Below, piece after piece: positions 17,563 to 27,699 of a DNA stretch of 64,000 nt; the stretch's first letter is position 1, and each line of letters opens with the position of its first letter. Source of the stretch: Thiomonas sp. X19. GTDB taxonomy: Bacteria > Pseudomonadota > Gammaproteobacteria > Burkholderiales > Burkholderiaceae_C. The position numbers and the translations under genes were made by a program. The DNA lies in contig NZ_LT605203.1 of assembly GCF_900089495.1 (NCBI RefSeq), positions 935,431-999,430 of the forward strand, in the 5' to 3' direction. Below the pieces are notes generated by a model. That model was not told the origin of the DNA and did not search any database. It saw only the letters and a list, made by a program, of their open reading frames with translations.

Positions 17563-19197
17563 TCACGCCGTGCCGGCGGCGGCAGCGCCGCGAGCGTCGG
17601 CGCGCATCCAGTCGGCAGCTCGTTCGGCGATCATGATGGTCGGCGCGTTGGTGTTGCCGCCGATGAGCGTGGGCATCACCGACGCATCCACCACGCGCAG
17701 GCCGGCGATGCCATGCACGCGCAACTGCGGGTCGACCACCGCCATCGAATCCGTGCCCATGCGGCAGGTGCCCACAGGGTGGTAGATCGTGTCGGCCCGC
17801 GCACGGATGTGCTGCAGCAGCGCCTCGTCGGTTTCGACGTTTTCGGTGTAGAGCTCCTTGTGGCGGTACTTTGCCAGTGCCGGTGCGCGCAGGATCATGC
17901 GCATCTGCTTCGCGCCCGCCAGCAGCAGCGCTGCGTCGTCGGGATGCGAGAGGTATTTCGGGTCGATTCGCGGCGCCGACAGCGGCTCGGCGTCGGTCAA
18001 CCCCACCTCGCCCCGGCTCTTCGGACGCAGCACGCACACATGGCAGGAAAAACCGTAGCCCAGGCGCAGTTTGCGCGCGTGGTCATCGACGATGGAGATG
18101 ACGAAATGCAATTGCAGGTCGGGCCGCTCGACTTGCGGACTCGACTTGATGAAGGCCGCGCCTTCCGCGAACGGCGAAGCGAGCATGCCCTTGCCCGACC
18201 TGCGCCATTCGAGCATGGCCTTGATGAGGTTCACCGCGCCAACCGCACCGATGCCGAAAAGATCCGTTTCCTTCGATCGATAGGAAAGGATGAAGTCGAG
18301 GTGGTCCTGCAGGTTCTTGCCCACACCGGGGAGGCTGTGGCGCACGGCGATGCCGTGGCGGGCCAGCTCGTCCGGGTCGCCGATGCCCGAGAGCATCAGC
18401 AGATGAGGCGAGTTGAAGGTGCCGCCCGACAACACGACTTCGCGCCGTGCGCGAATGATGTCGCGCTTTCCTTGGCGCTGCACCTCGACCCCCACGGCGC
18501 GCGTGCCTTCCATCACGACGCGCAGCGCTTGGGTGTGCGTCATCACCGTCAGGTTGGGCCGGCCCATCACCGGATGCAGGTAGGCGGCGGCGGCCGAACA
18601 CCGCTCGCCGCTTCGCGGGCCGCGGTAAAACTGGGTCACCTGGTACAGCCCCGCGCCTTCCTGCTCGGCGCCATTGAAGTCGTCATTGGGCGCAATCCCA
18701 CATTCCACGGCGGCCTGCACGAAAGCCCTGGAGACCGGGCGGGGGCTTTGTTGCTCGCCGACCTGCAGCGGACCCTGGCCGCCGTGAAACGCACTGTCGC
18801 CGCGCTGGTTGCCCTCGGAGCGCTTGAAGTAGGGCAACACCTCGTCGAACGACCAGCCCTCGCAACCCTGGCGCGCCCAGTCGTCGTAGTCGGTGCGATG
18901 CCCACGCAGGTAGAGCATCGCGTTGATGGCGCTGGAGCCACCCAGGGCCTTGCCGCGGGGCTGGTAGCCGCGCCGCCCGTTCAGGTTCGGCTGGGGCACG
19001 GTCTCGTAGGCGTAATTGTTGATCTTGGGCCGCCCCGGCAGCATGGCGACGATGCCCGCCGGGACGCGAACCAGCAGGCCGCGACCGTCGCCGCCGGCTT
19101 CGATCAGGCAGACCCGGGCAGCAGGATCCTCGCTCAGCCTCGCCGCGAGGGTTGCTCCGGCGGACCCGCCGCCAACGATCACAACGTCGAATGTCAT
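17563..19197 (-). CDS. GMC family oxidoreductase (choline/alcohol dehydrogenase-like)
   Basis: FAD-dependent glucose-methanol-choline oxidoreductase, 544 residues from ATG 19197 (MTFDVVIVGGGSAGATLAAR); twelve extra codons upstream look spurious. The N-terminal dinucleotide-binding motif, the signature PRGKALGGSSAINAMLYLRG near residue 80, GGTFNSPHLLMLSGIG near 255 and the C-terminal active-site His in YHPVGTCRMG near 465 are all present. Family members oxidise alcohols to aldehydes. The aldehyde dehydrogenase gene follows in the same direction, so the pair could oxidise an alcohol to an acid. The specific substrate is not evident. Confidence 0.9.
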   Translation of the reverse strand: MTFDVVIVGGGSAGATLAARLSEDPAARVCLIEAGGDGRGLLVRVPAGIVAMLPGRPKINNYAYETVPQPNLNGRRGYQPRGKALGGSSAINAMLYLRGHRTDYDDWARQGCEGWSFDEVLPYFKRSEGNQRGDSAFHGGQGPLQVGEQQSPRPVSRAFVQAAVECGIAPNDDFNGAEQEGAGLYQVTQFYRGPRSGERCSAAAAYLHPVMGRPNLTVMTHTQALRVVMEGTRAVGVEVQRQGKRDIIRARREVVLSGGTFNSPHLLMLSGIGDPDELARHGIAVRHSLPGVGKNLQDHLDFILSYRSKETDLFGIGAVGAVNLIKAMLEWRRSGKGMLASPFAEGAAFIKSSPQVERPDLQLHFVISIVDDHARKLRLGYGFSCHVCVLRPKSRGEVGLTDAEPLSAPRIDPKYLSHPDDAALLLAGAKQMRMILRAPALAKYRHKELYTENVETDEALLQHIRARADTIYHPVGTCRMGTDSMAVVDPQLRVHGIAGLRVVDASVMPTLIGGNTNAPTIMIAERAADWMRADARGAAAAGTA

Positions 19198-19289
19198 GTT
19201 GCTGCGCTGTCTCACTTCATGCGTGACGCCCAAACTTTACGAATGGACTGGACGCATGTCCAAACTGGTTTACCCTTGCCCCGGCGATG

Positions 19290-19885
19290 GCAGCGCCCCA
19301 CCCACATCGGTGGCCGTGTCACGTCTGGCTTCGCATCGCACTCCATCAGCGCCTTGGCGCTACGCGCAAGGGATGGAAGCCCTCGTGTCGCCTCGCCCTG
19401 CGCGAGCCGGCGTGTCAAACCGCGAATCGCCAGGCCGCCATCAAATAGCCCGTGGCGTGGTCGGGTGCCTGCACCGGAAGGGGCCGGGATGGTGGCGTTT
19501 TGCCAGCGCATGCCCGTCGCGGCGATTCCCGAACTCATTTGCACCAAGCTATCGAAACCGCGCCGTCCGGCCCACGGCCCGGTCCAGCCGATCGGGCGCA
19601 GCGTCGTCGCGAACCAGATGGAGGACAGCCGCCGATCGACCTCGACGGTGGCGGCCGGGCGGTGCGCCAGTGCGAGCCGTTCAGCAACGGCCAAGCCCAA
19701 GCCTGCGTCGCCACTGCGGCGGCCGCGAAATCCGTCACCGCAAAGACCGACGGCAGGCTGCCTGCTCCGGTGAAATGAACGCGCTCGGCGTCCGCAGCAC
19801 AGGCGCCGAGCGCGCCCGACAGCGTTCGCGTCAGGGCATGCGGCGCCGCCGTCCTTGTTTTCTCGGAAGCGGCGCGGTGCCGAGG
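19290..19885 (-). pseudogene. CaiB/BaiF-type CoA-transferase, internally deleted and frameshifted
   Basis: Three reading-frame pieces on the minus strand match the two ends of a class III CoA-transferase of about 450 residues. The 5' piece reads VHFTGAGSLPSVFAVTDFAA and, after a shift, VDRRLSSIWFATTLRPIGW. It then continues directly as TGPWAGRRGFDSLVQMSSGI, which in intact relatives lies about 250 residues further on. The central part has thus been lost, apparently at the similar GW positions. More shifts follow: PDHATGYLMAAWRF is in one frame and RGLTRRLAQGEATR in another. The gene is dead. Ends are approximate. Confidence 0.75.
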
Positions 19886-19890
19886 CACGC

Positions 19891-21195
19891 TCAGCCCTCG
19901 AGATTGATGCCTTTGGTTTCAGGCGTGGCGAGGATGGCAAAGATCGCCAGCGCCGCGTAGACCATCACGAACAGGCCGATGTAGATATAGGCCTGATGGA
20001 TGCCGTAGGCGTGCAGCAGGACGCCGGCGACGATGGGGATCAGCCCTCCGCCGTAGACCTGGGATATCTGGTAGGAAGCGCTTGCGCCTGACGCACGGTA
20101 GCGCGTCGGAAAGTTCTCGGTATAAAACGTTGGGATCGCTCCGTAGCCGAAACCGAACACAAAGCCGAAGCCGATGATTTCCGCGATCGATGCGAGTAGA
20201 AAGCTGCGGGTGTTGATCAGGTAGAAGTAGGGAATCGCAAACACCAGGAAGACAACGGCCGAGGTCAGCAGAACGGTGCGACGGTTGATCGTGTCGGCCA
20301 GCAGCGAGCCGATGATCATGAACACCAGCATCGACGCTGCTGCGATCAGGCCGATGCTCTCCGCCTGCGCTCCGCTGAAGCCGACCGCCTTCATATAGCC
20401 CGTGCCGAAGACGAAGCTGAGAAAGAAGGCGCCACCGAACATCGCGTTCACCAGCGAGGTTCGAAGGATGCGCAGGGGCATTTCGCGCCAGACCTGGTAG
20501 GCGGGACTCTTGAGGGTGGCCGAGTCGGCCTTGAGGCGCTCGAAGACGAAACTGTCCATCGTGCGCGAGCGGATGACGATGCCGACAATGGCCACGAGGA
20601 AGCCGGCGAAGAAGAAGATGCGCCAGCCCCAAGCGGTGAATTGCTGCGGCGTCATCAACGACTTGACGAGGAGGACGGAGCCGAAGCCGAGGAGGAGCCC
20701 GATCGGGATGGCGAAGCCGACCCAGGCGCCCCAGAAGGCGCGCCGCTTCGAATGCGCCGCCTGTTCGACCACCCAGGTCGAAGCCGTGCCGAACTCCGCA
20801 CCGAAGCTGATTCCCTGCATGAGGCGGAACACGATGAGCAGCACGGGGGCGACCACGCCGATGCTGTTGTACGACGGCGTCAGCCCGATCAGCAGCGTGC
20901 TCGCCCCCATCAGGACCAGGGCATAGACCATCGCGTCCTTGCGTCCCACGCGGTCGGCGATGTTGCCAAAAATATAGGCGCCGACGGGGCGGATGACGAT
21001 GCCGATGCCGTACACCGCGATCGCAGCCGAGATCGCGGCGAGCGCGGGCAATTTGAAAAAGACGCCGCCCCATACCGTTGCCGCGATGATGCCGGTGACG
21101 AGAAAGTCGTACTGCTCGATCACCGAACCGATGATGCTGGCGAGCGCAACCTTGTAGATCTGCTTCTGCGATGGACTTTCGACCGATGCCGTCAT
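19891..21195 (-). CDS. MFS transporter, metabolite:H+ symporter family
   Basis: Inner-membrane carrier of 434 residues with about twelve membrane segments. The cytoplasmic loop 2-3 motif GNIADRVGRKDAMVYALVLMG and the repeat NFPTRYRASGASASYQISQ place it in the metabolite:H+ symporter (ShiA/ProP/CitA-like) group. It follows tcuA-tcuB in the same direction, with about 190 bases between. In Salmonella the tricarballylate locus ends in such a carrier (TcuC), so uptake of tricarballylate, citrate or a similar acid is likely; the exact substrate is inferred from position only. Confidence 0.85.
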   Translation of the reverse strand: MTASVESPSQKQIYKVALASIIGSVIEQYDFLVTGIIAATVWGGVFFKLPALAAISAAIAVYGIGIVIRPVGAYIFGNIADRVGRKDAMVYALVLMGASTLLIGLTPSYNSIGVVAPVLLIVFRLMQGISFGAEFGTASTWVVEQAAHSKRRAFWGAWVGFAIPIGLLLGFGSVLLVKSLMTPQQFTAWGWRIFFFAGFLVAIVGIVIRSRTMDSFVFERLKADSATLKSPAYQVWREMPLRILRTSLVNAMFGGAFFLSFVFGTGYMKAVGFSGAQAESIGLIAAASMLVFMIIGSLLADTINRRTVLLTSAVVFLVFAIPYFYLINTRSFLLASIAEIIGFGFVFGFGYGAIPTFYTENFPTRYRASGASASYQISQVYGGGLIPIVAGVLLHAYGIHQAYIYIGLFVMVYAALAIFAILATPETKGINLEG

Positions 21196-21386
21196 GCCTG
21201 TCTCCTTGTCGTCGTGTTTGTTGCTTTGAAACGCGGGGAAGGGCTCGACGCCGCGGCGGCATCGAGCCTGGATAGCGATCGTGTTCCACGTCGATCGCTT
21301 GGATCAGTAAGCTCCTGTAAAGGCCGTTCCAGGACGCGTCGAATCCAGAGCGGATCCGAAGCGACGGTTGAACTCAGTTGGATGCA

Positions 21387-22571
21387 TCACGCGGCCGACT
21401 CGTCGTCGATCATGAGCTTGCTGGGTTGGCGGCGCTCGACCGACCACTTCAGCAGTGCGGCCCCGCGAAATGGGCCATGCGCAAACTTTCCGTAGGGCAG
21501 CATGGCGAAGAACGCGATCACCGCACCCAGGTGAACGGCCAGCAGCAGCGGCATGGCCGCGGTCCCGCGCAGCGCAGCGAGGATGAGCCCGCTCGCTGCG
21601 ACGAGGAACAGCAGCGCGATGAAACCCCGGTCCATGGCTTGCTGCGCCACCTCTCCCTGCATCGGGTCGCGCCGCAGATTCAAGCGCCACAGCCCGACGG
21701 TTCCGATGACCATGGCGATGCCACCCGCAATGCCCAGGAGCGGCACCAGGCTGGTGTAGGCGTAGGGAGCTTCCCAGCCCATCAGGTAATGGTCGACCGT
21801 CGCGACGCAGGTCGACAGGAAGCACAGCAGAAAGCCGTAGAACGTCGACTGGTGAAAGCGGCGCCGTGCCAGTGTGAAGGCGTCGTCTGCGTTGTTGCAT
21901 CCCTGGCCGTGACCACCGTCGAGGTACTTCAGCGTCGCGACCGCGCGCGTTGCTTCGGCGAGCGCCGGGACCCCTGCCGATCCGGCCGCCAGATCGCGCC
22001 AGAATCTACGGATGCCGAGACCCAGCGCGAACACGACAACAAGGAAGACCGGGGCGAAGATGCCCGCCATCAGCGTGTGCGGAAAGATCGCATAGAAATC
22101 GCCACCAGGCGATGCCCGCCACAGCGTTCCGCGCAGCGCCAGCGCAAGGACGAGGAACAGCGCCAGGCCAAAGGCCAGCGCCACCGAGAGCGCGAGCCCA
22201 TTGCGCGCGTACAGCGCGCCGGAAACGCGCGGCCAGGCATAGTCCTGGTAGGTGCGCACGCGCACCCTGGCCATCGCGCGGGGAATGTTGACGGCGAATT
22301 CGTGCGGAGGCGCGTATTGGCACGCGTGCAGACAGGCGCCGCAGTTGTGGCACAGGTTGGCCATGTAATGAATGTCGGCGTTGCCAAACTCGAGGCGGCG
22401 CGCCATCGCGGGGAAGACCGCGCAGAAGCCCTCGCAATAGCGGCATGCATTGCAGATCTGCAGCATGCGCGCAACCTCGGCTTCGCCGCCGAGCGGTGTC
22501 GCGGGCGGCGCCAACTCAGGGTTGTCGGCCCAGGCGCCGGCCTCGCGGATCAGGGTGTCAAGCCGCTGCAT
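21387..22571 (-). CDS. tcuB: Tricarballylate utilisation protein TcuB (Fe-S membrane electron carrier)
   Basis: About 394 residues. The N-terminal soluble part carries two cysteine clusters for 4Fe-4S centres ([15 protein letters not shown] and [19 protein letters not shown]). The remainder has about six membrane segments with CitB/TcuB character. TcuB reoxidises the flavin of TcuA by passing electrons to the quinone pool. ATG 22571 ([12 protein letters not shown]) overlaps the tcuA stop by 14 bases; ATGs further upstream (22595, 22625) would lengthen the overlap. The coding arrangement is tcuA-tcuB-carrier, as in enteric tcu loci. Confidence 0.9.
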   Translation of the reverse strand: MQRLDTLIREAGAWADNPELAPPATPLGGEAEVARMLQICNACRYCEGFCAVFPAMARRLEFGNADIHYMANLCHNCGACLHACQYAPPHEFAVNIPRAMARVRVRTYQDYAWPRVSGALYARNGLALSVALAFGLALFLVLALALRGTLWRASPGGDFYAIFPHTLMAGIFAPVFLVVVFALGLGIRRFWRDLAAGSAGVPALAEATRAVATLKYLDGGHGQGCNNADDAFTLARRRFHQSTFYGFLLCFLSTCVATVDHYLMGWEAPYAYTSLVPLLGIAGGIAMVIGTVGLWRLNLRRDPMQGEVAQQAMDRGFIALLFLVAASGLILAALRGTAAMPLLLAVHLGAVIAFFAMLPYGKFAHGPFRGAALLKWSVERRQPSKLMIDDESAA

Positions 22572-23991
22572 GACCGGCTCCCTGGCGCACGGCATGGGCT
22601 GCCCGCGTTCCGGCGATGCGGCCAAAAGCGGTGCCGATGCTCATGCCGACTCCAGCCGTGTAGCCCTTGCCCAGAACGTTGCCGGCCATCATCTCGCCGG
22701 CGACGAAGAGATTGGGGCTGCGCTCGCCGCCGAAGCGCACCGCCGCTGTTTCGTCGGTTTTCAGGCCCAGGTAGGTGAAGGTGACGCCGGGCCGAAGCGC
22801 GTAGCCGAAAAAGGGCGGGGTGTTGATGCTGCGCGCCCAGTGGGTCTTGGCCGGAGTCAACCCTTCGGTGTGGCAGTCGTCCAGCCGCGTAGGGTCGAAG
22901 TGGCCCGGCCGGCACGCGGCGTTGTAGGCGTGGAGGGTCTGCATGAAACGGGATTCGTCCAGCGCGAGCTGGCGCGCCAGCTCGGGCAGGCTCGCGGCCT
23001 TCGCGCCGGGAAAGACCGGAGGCATGAAGCGCCCCACGGCTTTGGCATCGATGATCGCGTAGGCGATCTGCCCAGGCTGCTGGGCGACGAGTCGGCCCCA
23101 GATCGCATACCGCTTGGGCCAGAAGTCCTCGCCCTCGTCGTAGAACCGCTCGGCATCGCGGTTCACCGCGATGCCGAGCGAAACGCAGTCGATGCGTGTG
23201 CAGATTCCGCCGTCATACAAGGGCGCGCGGGCGTCGATCGCGACCATGTGGGCCTGCGTCGGATCGCCGATGGTGTCGGCGCCGGCGTCCATCATGAAGC
23301 GCAACAGCGCGCCGGTGTTGAAGCGGGTGCCGCGGATCAGGAAGTTGTCGGCCGGGTATTCACCGCGTTCATTGCGCCCCCAGGCCTCGCGCAGCCATGT
23401 GCGGTTGGACTCGAAGCCGCCGGCGGCAAGGACGCAGCTCCGCGCCTCGATGCGTTCGCCCTCCACGTACGCGGCGGCGAACCGCAGGCCATCGAGTTCG
23501 ATGCGATCGACCGGAGCGTCGTAGCGCACGCGCACGCCGAGTTGCATGGCGCTTCGGTAGTAGGCATTGATCAGGGCTTTGCCTCCGCCCATGAAGAAGG
23601 CGTTGGTGCGCGCCGTATGCAGCGCGCCCGACAGGGAAGGCTGAAAGTGAACGCCATGGCTTCGCATCCAGCCGCGGCAGGTCCTGGAGGCGCGAATCAC
23701 CAGGCGTGCCAGCTTCTCGTCCGTCTGGCCGCCCGTCACTTTGAGCAAGTCCTGCCAGAACTCCTCTTCGGTGTAGCTGTCGGCAAGAACATCCTGTGGC
23801 GTCTCGTGCATGCAGCGCAGGTTGCGGGTGTGCTGCGAATTGCCGCCGCGCCATTCGCGCGGCGAGGCTTCGAGGATCTGGACCGAGGCGCCGGCCTCGC
23901 GCGCCATCAGCGCAGCACAAAGCGCGGCGTTGCCGCCACCGATGACCAAGACATCAACCAATTTGAGAGTTCTGGAAAGTTCAGGGCGCAA
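22558..23991 (-). CDS. tcuA: FAD-dependent tricarballylate dehydrogenase TcuA
   Basis: Flavoprotein of the fumarate reductase/succinate dehydrogenase type, about 477 residues. The FAD motif [21 protein letters not shown] is near residues 14-34, with [14 protein letters not shown] near 50 and the C-terminal [21 protein letters not shown] near 435-455. In Salmonella TcuA oxidises tricarballylate to cis-aconitate, which enters the citric acid cycle. No ATG precedes the Rossmann motif. The frame opens at TTG 23991, preceded by GAAGG at a suitable distance, or at TTG 23961. The divergent LysR gene starts about 180 bases away, so the intergenic region is the likely control region. Confidence 0.88.
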   Translation of the reverse strand: MRPELSRTLKLVDVLVIGGGNAALCAALMAREAGASVQILEASPREWRGGNSQHTRNLRCMHETPQDVLADSYTEEEFWQDLLKVTGGQTDEKLARLVIRASRTCRGWMRSHGVHFQPSLSGALHTARTNAFFMGGGKALINAYYRSAMQLGVRVRYDAPVDRIELDGLRFAAAYVEGERIEARSCVLAAGGFESNRTWLREAWGRNERGEYPADNFLIRGTRFNTGALLRFMMDAGADTIGDPTQAHMVAIDARAPLYDGGICTRIDCVSLGIAVNRDAERFYDEGEDFWPKRYAIWGRLVAQQPGQIAYAIIDAKAVGRFMPPVFPGAKAASLPELARQLALDESRFMQTLHAYNAACRPGHFDPTRLDDCHTEGLTPAKTHWARSINTPPFFGYALRPGVTFTYLGLKTDETAAVRFGGERSPNLFVAGEMMAGNVLGKGYTAGVGMSIGTAFGRIAGTRAAHAVRQGAGHAAA

Positions 23992-24167
23992 CCGAAGCCT
24001 TCTCGGCGCAGCAAGCCTTTCCCCGGGAAGGACTCTGCTGGGCTCCGTTCGACGCGGTGGATCGAGTCAAGCGCAGACCGCAGTTTCGGCCAGGCAGATT
24101 TGTTCGTCAATTGCGATTCAGTGATCGATGGATCGAAAATAAGCATCAATCAACCGCGAGCCCTGCT

Positions 24168-25070
24168 GTGAGCATCCATTTCGACCTGAACGACCTCGTC
24201 GCCTTCTGTGCCGTGGCCGACCTCGGCAGCTTCAGCAAGGCAGCCGAGTCGGTGCATCTCTCGCAGCCGGCGTACAGCAGGCGCATCGACAAACTGGAAC
24301 AGGCGCTCGGCGTGAAGCTGCTGGAGCGCACCACGCGCCGGGTGACGCTCACCGCGGTCGGACGCGAGTTCGAGCGCAAGGCACGCGCCATTCTTGACGA
24401 TCTCGACAGCGCCTTGCTCGGTATTCGCGGCCACGCCGGCGTGCGCCGGGAGCGCATCATCGTCGCCTGCGTCCCGTCGTCTGTCTATGACTGCGTGTCG
24501 CAGGTGCTGCGCCTGCACCATGCGCTGTATCCGCTGGTCCGCGTGACCGTGTTCGATGCGAAGGCCAACGAGGTGCTCGCCGCGGTGTCGCAGGGCGAGG
24601 CTGATTTCGGCCTGAGCTTCCTGGGCGCGCACGAAAGCGACATCGATTTCAAGCCGCTTATCGAGGAGCGTTTCGTGGCGGTATGCAGGCGCGATCATCC
24701 GATTGCGAAGCTGCCCCGCGTCACCTGGGCGCAGCTCGCTCCTTATGACTTCATTGCCGTCGCCCGCACCTCGGGCAACAGGCTGCTGCTCGACCAGGCG
24801 CTCGCTGGTGTCGAGGTGCGGCCGGAGATCACCTACGAAACGCAGAGCGGCACCACGCTGCTCGGCCTCGTTGAGGCAGGCCTCGGCATTGCCGCCGTGC
24901 CAGCGATGGCGATGCCCGGCCCTGACCATCCCCTGCTCGTTGGTATTGCGCTGCTTGAGCCCACCGTGACGCGCAAGATGGGACTGATCAGTCGCCGCGG
25001 TCGCCGTCTTTCCCCAGGCGCGCAGCAATTGTTCGAGCTTTTCGACACGGTTGCGCCAGCTCACCCCTGA
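24168..25070 (+). CDS. LysR family regulator of the tcu genes (TcuR-like)
   Basis: LysR-type regulator of about 300 residues. The winged helix-turn-helix at residues 5-65 contains GSFSKAAESVHLSQPAYSRR followed by LEQALGVKLLERTTR, and the effector-binding domain follows with the usual PxxxY...GLVEAGLGIAAVPAMA. GTG at 24168 gives (V/M)SIHFDLNDL, the standard spacing before the first helix; an upstream extension to 24057 is not family-like. It is divergent from tcuA, the usual position of tcuR, and probably responds to the tricarboxylate substrate or a metabolite of it. Confidence 0.85.
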   Translation: MSIHFDLNDLVAFCAVADLGSFSKAAESVHLSQPAYSRRIDKLEQALGVKLLERTTRRVTLTAVGREFERKARAILDDLDSALLGIRGHAGVRRERIIVACVPSSVYDCVSQVLRLHHALYPLVRVTVFDAKANEVLAAVSQGEADFGLSFLGAHESDIDFKPLIEERFVAVCRRDHPIAKLPRVTWAQLAPYDFIAVARTSGNRLLLDQALAGVEVRPEITYETQSGTTLLGLVEAGLGIAAVPAMAMPGPDHPLLVGIALLEPTVTRKMGLISRRGRRLSPGAQQLFELFDTVAPAHP

Positions 25071-25136
25071 CCGGCTCTCGTCCGAGTCGTGCCCTGCGAC
25101 CAGGCGCTGGTGGCTGCGGATGGCCCGTGCCCCGGG

Positions 25137-26801
25137 TCATTCCACCGAGGGTTCACCGTCGAGGTTCTTTTGCCGGTAGAGGGCGATGAGCCGTGCGGTA
25201 GAGCTGTCGTGTGGGACGGGGACCGATTCGCCGCTGAGTTCGCCGACGATGGTCTGGGCGAGCTGCTTGCCGAGCTCCACGCCCCACTGGTCGAAGGAGT
25301 TCAGGCCCCAGATCGCGCCTTGGACGAAGACTTTGTGTTCATACAGCGCGATCAGCGCGCCCAGGCAGCGCGGATCCAGGCGCTGCAGCAGCAGGGTGTT
25401 CGTCGGGCGGTTGCCATCGAACACCTTGAACGGCGCGAGCGCCCGTACGGCGGCGGCGTCAAGCCCTGCTGCGCGCAGTTCGGCGCGGGCTTCGTCAAGC
25501 GTCTTGCCGCGCAGGAAGGCTTCGGCTTGCGCGAACATATTGCCGAGCAGGATTTCGTGGTGGCCGGGCAGCGAGCCGCGGCCGTCGAGCGAGGCGATGA
25601 GGTCGATGGGCGCGATGTGAGTGCCCTGGTGCAGCAGTTGGAAGAAGGCGTGCTGGCCGTTGATGCCGGTGCCGCCCCAGATGATGGGCGCGGTCTCGTA
25701 GTCCACCGGCCTGCCGTCGCGGGTGCTCTGCTTGCCGTTGGACTCCATGTCGAGCTGCTGAATGAAGGCAGGGAAGCGGTGCAGGTACTGGTCGTAGGGC
25801 GCGATGACGTGGCTGCCACCGCCGAAGAAGTTGATGTACCAGATGCCCACCAGCCCGAGCAGCACCGGCATATTGGTTTCCAGCGGCGCCGTGCGGAAGT
25901 GCGTGTCCATGCCGTGCGCGCCGTCGAGCAGGGCGTGGAAGTTCTCCTCGCCCAGGCAGAGCATGATGGGCAGGCCGATGGCCGACCACAGACTGTAGCG
26001 ACCGCCCACCCAGTCCCAGAACTCGAACATGTGCGCGGGGTCGATGCCGAAGTCTGCCACCGCCTTGCGATTGGTGGACACGGCGACGAAGTGCCGCGCC
26101 ACTTTGCCGGCGCCGCCGGTGCTGCTCAGGAACCAGTCGCGCGCGGTATGGGCGTTGGTGAGGGTTTCGCTGGTGGTGAAGGTCTTGGACTCGATGATGA
26201 ACAGCGTGGTTTCGGGATGCACGCGCTTGAGCGTTTCCTTGAGCAGCGAGCTGTCGACGTTGGAGACGAAGTGCATGGCCAGGCGCGGATGGGCGTAGGG
26301 CTTGAGCGCCTCGCACACCATCAGCGGCCCGAGGTCGGAACCGCCGATGCCGATGCTGACGATGTCGGTGATGGGCTGGTTGGTGTAGCCCACCCAGTCG
26401 CCCGAGCGCACCGCGCGTGAGAAGCGCGCCATGCGGTCGAGCACCGCGTTCACCTTGGGCATCACGTCCTCGCCATCGACCAGAATGGGCGTGCCCGCGT
26501 GGTTGCGCAGCGCGACGTGCAGCACCGCACGGTCTTCGGTGACGTTGATCTTGTCGCCGCGGAACATCGCCTCGATGAGCTCGGGCACGCCGGCTTCGCG
26601 GGCGAGCTGCAGCAGCAGCGTGAGCGTCTGGTCGGTGAGGCGGTTCTTGGAATAGTCGAGGATCAGGCCGTCCTGTTCCAGCCAGTAGCGCTGCGCGCGT
26701 TCGGGATCGGTGTCGAACAGCTCGCGCATCGACCAGTCGCGAGCGCGGGTGAAATGCTTCCAGAGCGCGCGCCAGGCGGGAAGTTGGGTGAGTGTGGGCA
26801 T
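25137..26801 (-). CDS. pgi: Glucose-6-phosphate isomerase
   Basis: Interconverts glucose 6-phosphate and fructose 6-phosphate in the cytosol. Length 554 residues, normal. Both family signatures are visible: [16 protein letters not shown] near residue 155 and [15 protein letters not shown] near 265, followed by the catalytic Glu region [14 protein letters not shown] near 375-390. It is the last gene of the zwf-pgl-glk-hexR-pgi group, 55 bases after hexR. In an Entner-Doudoroff organism it mainly feeds fructose phosphate back to the glucose 6-phosphate pool. Confidence 0.96.
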   Translation of the reverse strand: MPTLTQLPAWRALWKHFTRARDWSMRELFDTDPERAQRYWLEQDGLILDYSKNRLTDQTLTLLLQLAREAGVPELIEAMFRGDKINVTEDRAVLHVALRNHAGTPILVDGEDVMPKVNAVLDRMARFSRAVRSGDWVGYTNQPITDIVSIGIGGSDLGPLMVCEALKPYAHPRLAMHFVSNVDSSLLKETLKRVHPETTLFIIESKTFTTSETLTNAHTARDWFLSSTGGAGKVARHFVAVSTNRKAVADFGIDPAHMFEFWDWVGGRYSLWSAIGLPIMLCLGEENFHALLDGAHGMDTHFRTAPLETNMPVLLGLVGIWYINFFGGGSHVIAPYDQYLHRFPAFIQQLDMESNGKQSTRDGRPVDYETAPIIWGGTGINGQHAFFQLLHQGTHIAPIDLIASLDGRGSLPGHHEILLGNMFAQAEAFLRGKTLDEARAELRAAGLDAAAVRALAPFKVFDGNRPTNTLLLQRLDPRCLGALIALYEHKVFVQGAIWGLNSFDQWGVELGKQLAQTIVGELSGESVPVPHDSSTARLIALYRQKNLDGEPSVE

Positions 26802-26856
26802 GGGATGGAGTGGAAAGGCTGTGGTGTGCGCGCAGGCGGGCGAGGGCGCGAGGGGG

Positions 26857-27699
26857 TCAGCTCTCGCTGCGCCGGCGATGGCTCTTCAGGCTGCGTTTGG
26901 TTTTTTCCAGCAGGGCGACGAGTTCAGGCCCACGGCGCAGCGCCACGCCCACGGCGAGCACGTCGATGAGGGTGAGGTGCAACAGCCGCGTCAGCATGGG
27001 GCTGAAGAACTCGGCGTCTTCCTGCGCGTCGGCGAGCAGGGCCACGCTGGCCAGCCGCGCCAGCGGCGAGCCCGTGGAGGTGATGGCCACCACCTTGCAG
27101 CCGCCGCGCAGGGCGATGTCCACGGCGTCGAGCAACTCGTTGGTGCGTCCGGAGTTGGAAATGGCCACCAGCACGTCCTGCGGTCCCAATAGGGTGGCGG
27201 CCATGGCCTGGATATGCGGGTCGGCATAGGCCACGGCAGGCGTGCCGTAGCGGAAGAACTTGTGCTGCGCGTCGGCGGCAATGATGCCCGAGTTGCCCAG
27301 GCCATAGAACTCCAGCCGGCGCGCCCCGGCCAGCAGGCGGATGGCCTGGTCCAGCGACGCGGGGCTGACCGCGTTGCGGCAGTTCAGCAGCGCCGAAATG
27401 GCGTTGTCGAACACCTTGGCGGCGAGCACGGCCGTGGAGTCTTTGGGGCCCACGCTGGCATGCACATAGGGTATGCCGCCAACCAGGCTGCCGGCGAGCT
27501 TGAGCTTGAGGTCCTGCAGCCCGGTACAGCCGACCGAGCGGGCGAAGCGAATGACCGTGGGCTGGCTCACGCCCACGTCGCGGGCGATGTCGGCCACTGC
27601 GGCCTGGATGAAGTCGTTGGGCCGCTCGAGCAGCGACTGCGCCACGCGGCGCTCGGCTGCGGAGAGCTGCGGCATCTGGTTGCGAATGCGCTCAAGCAT
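26857..27699 (-). CDS. hexR: HexR, RpiR-family repressor of glucose catabolism
   Basis: About 280 residues. The N-terminal RpiR helix-turn-helix ([20 protein letters not shown]) is near residues 32-51. The C-terminal SIS sugar-phosphate-binding domain includes [18 protein letters not shown] and [16 protein letters not shown]. HexR proteins are released from DNA by 2-keto-3-deoxy-6-phosphogluconate. ATG 27699 ([13 protein letters not shown]) is chosen by comparison with the family and overlaps the glk stop by 8 bases; a longer open frame to 27906 lies inside glk and is not credible. Two candidate operators stand in the zwf-edd intergenic region. Confidence 0.93.
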   Translation of the reverse strand: MLERIRNQMPQLSAAERRVAQSLLERPNDFIQAAVADIARDVGVSQPTVIRFARSVGCTGLQDLKLKLAGSLVGGIPYVHASVGPKDSTAVLAAKVFDNAISALLNCRNAVSPASLDQAIRLLAGARRLEFYGLGNSGIIAADAQHKFFRYGTPAVAYADPHIQAMAATLLGPQDVLVAISNSGRTNELLDAVDIALRGGCKVVAITSTGSPLARLASVALLADAQEDAEFFSPMLTRLLHLTLIDVLAVGVALRRGPELVALLEKTKRSLKSHRRRSES

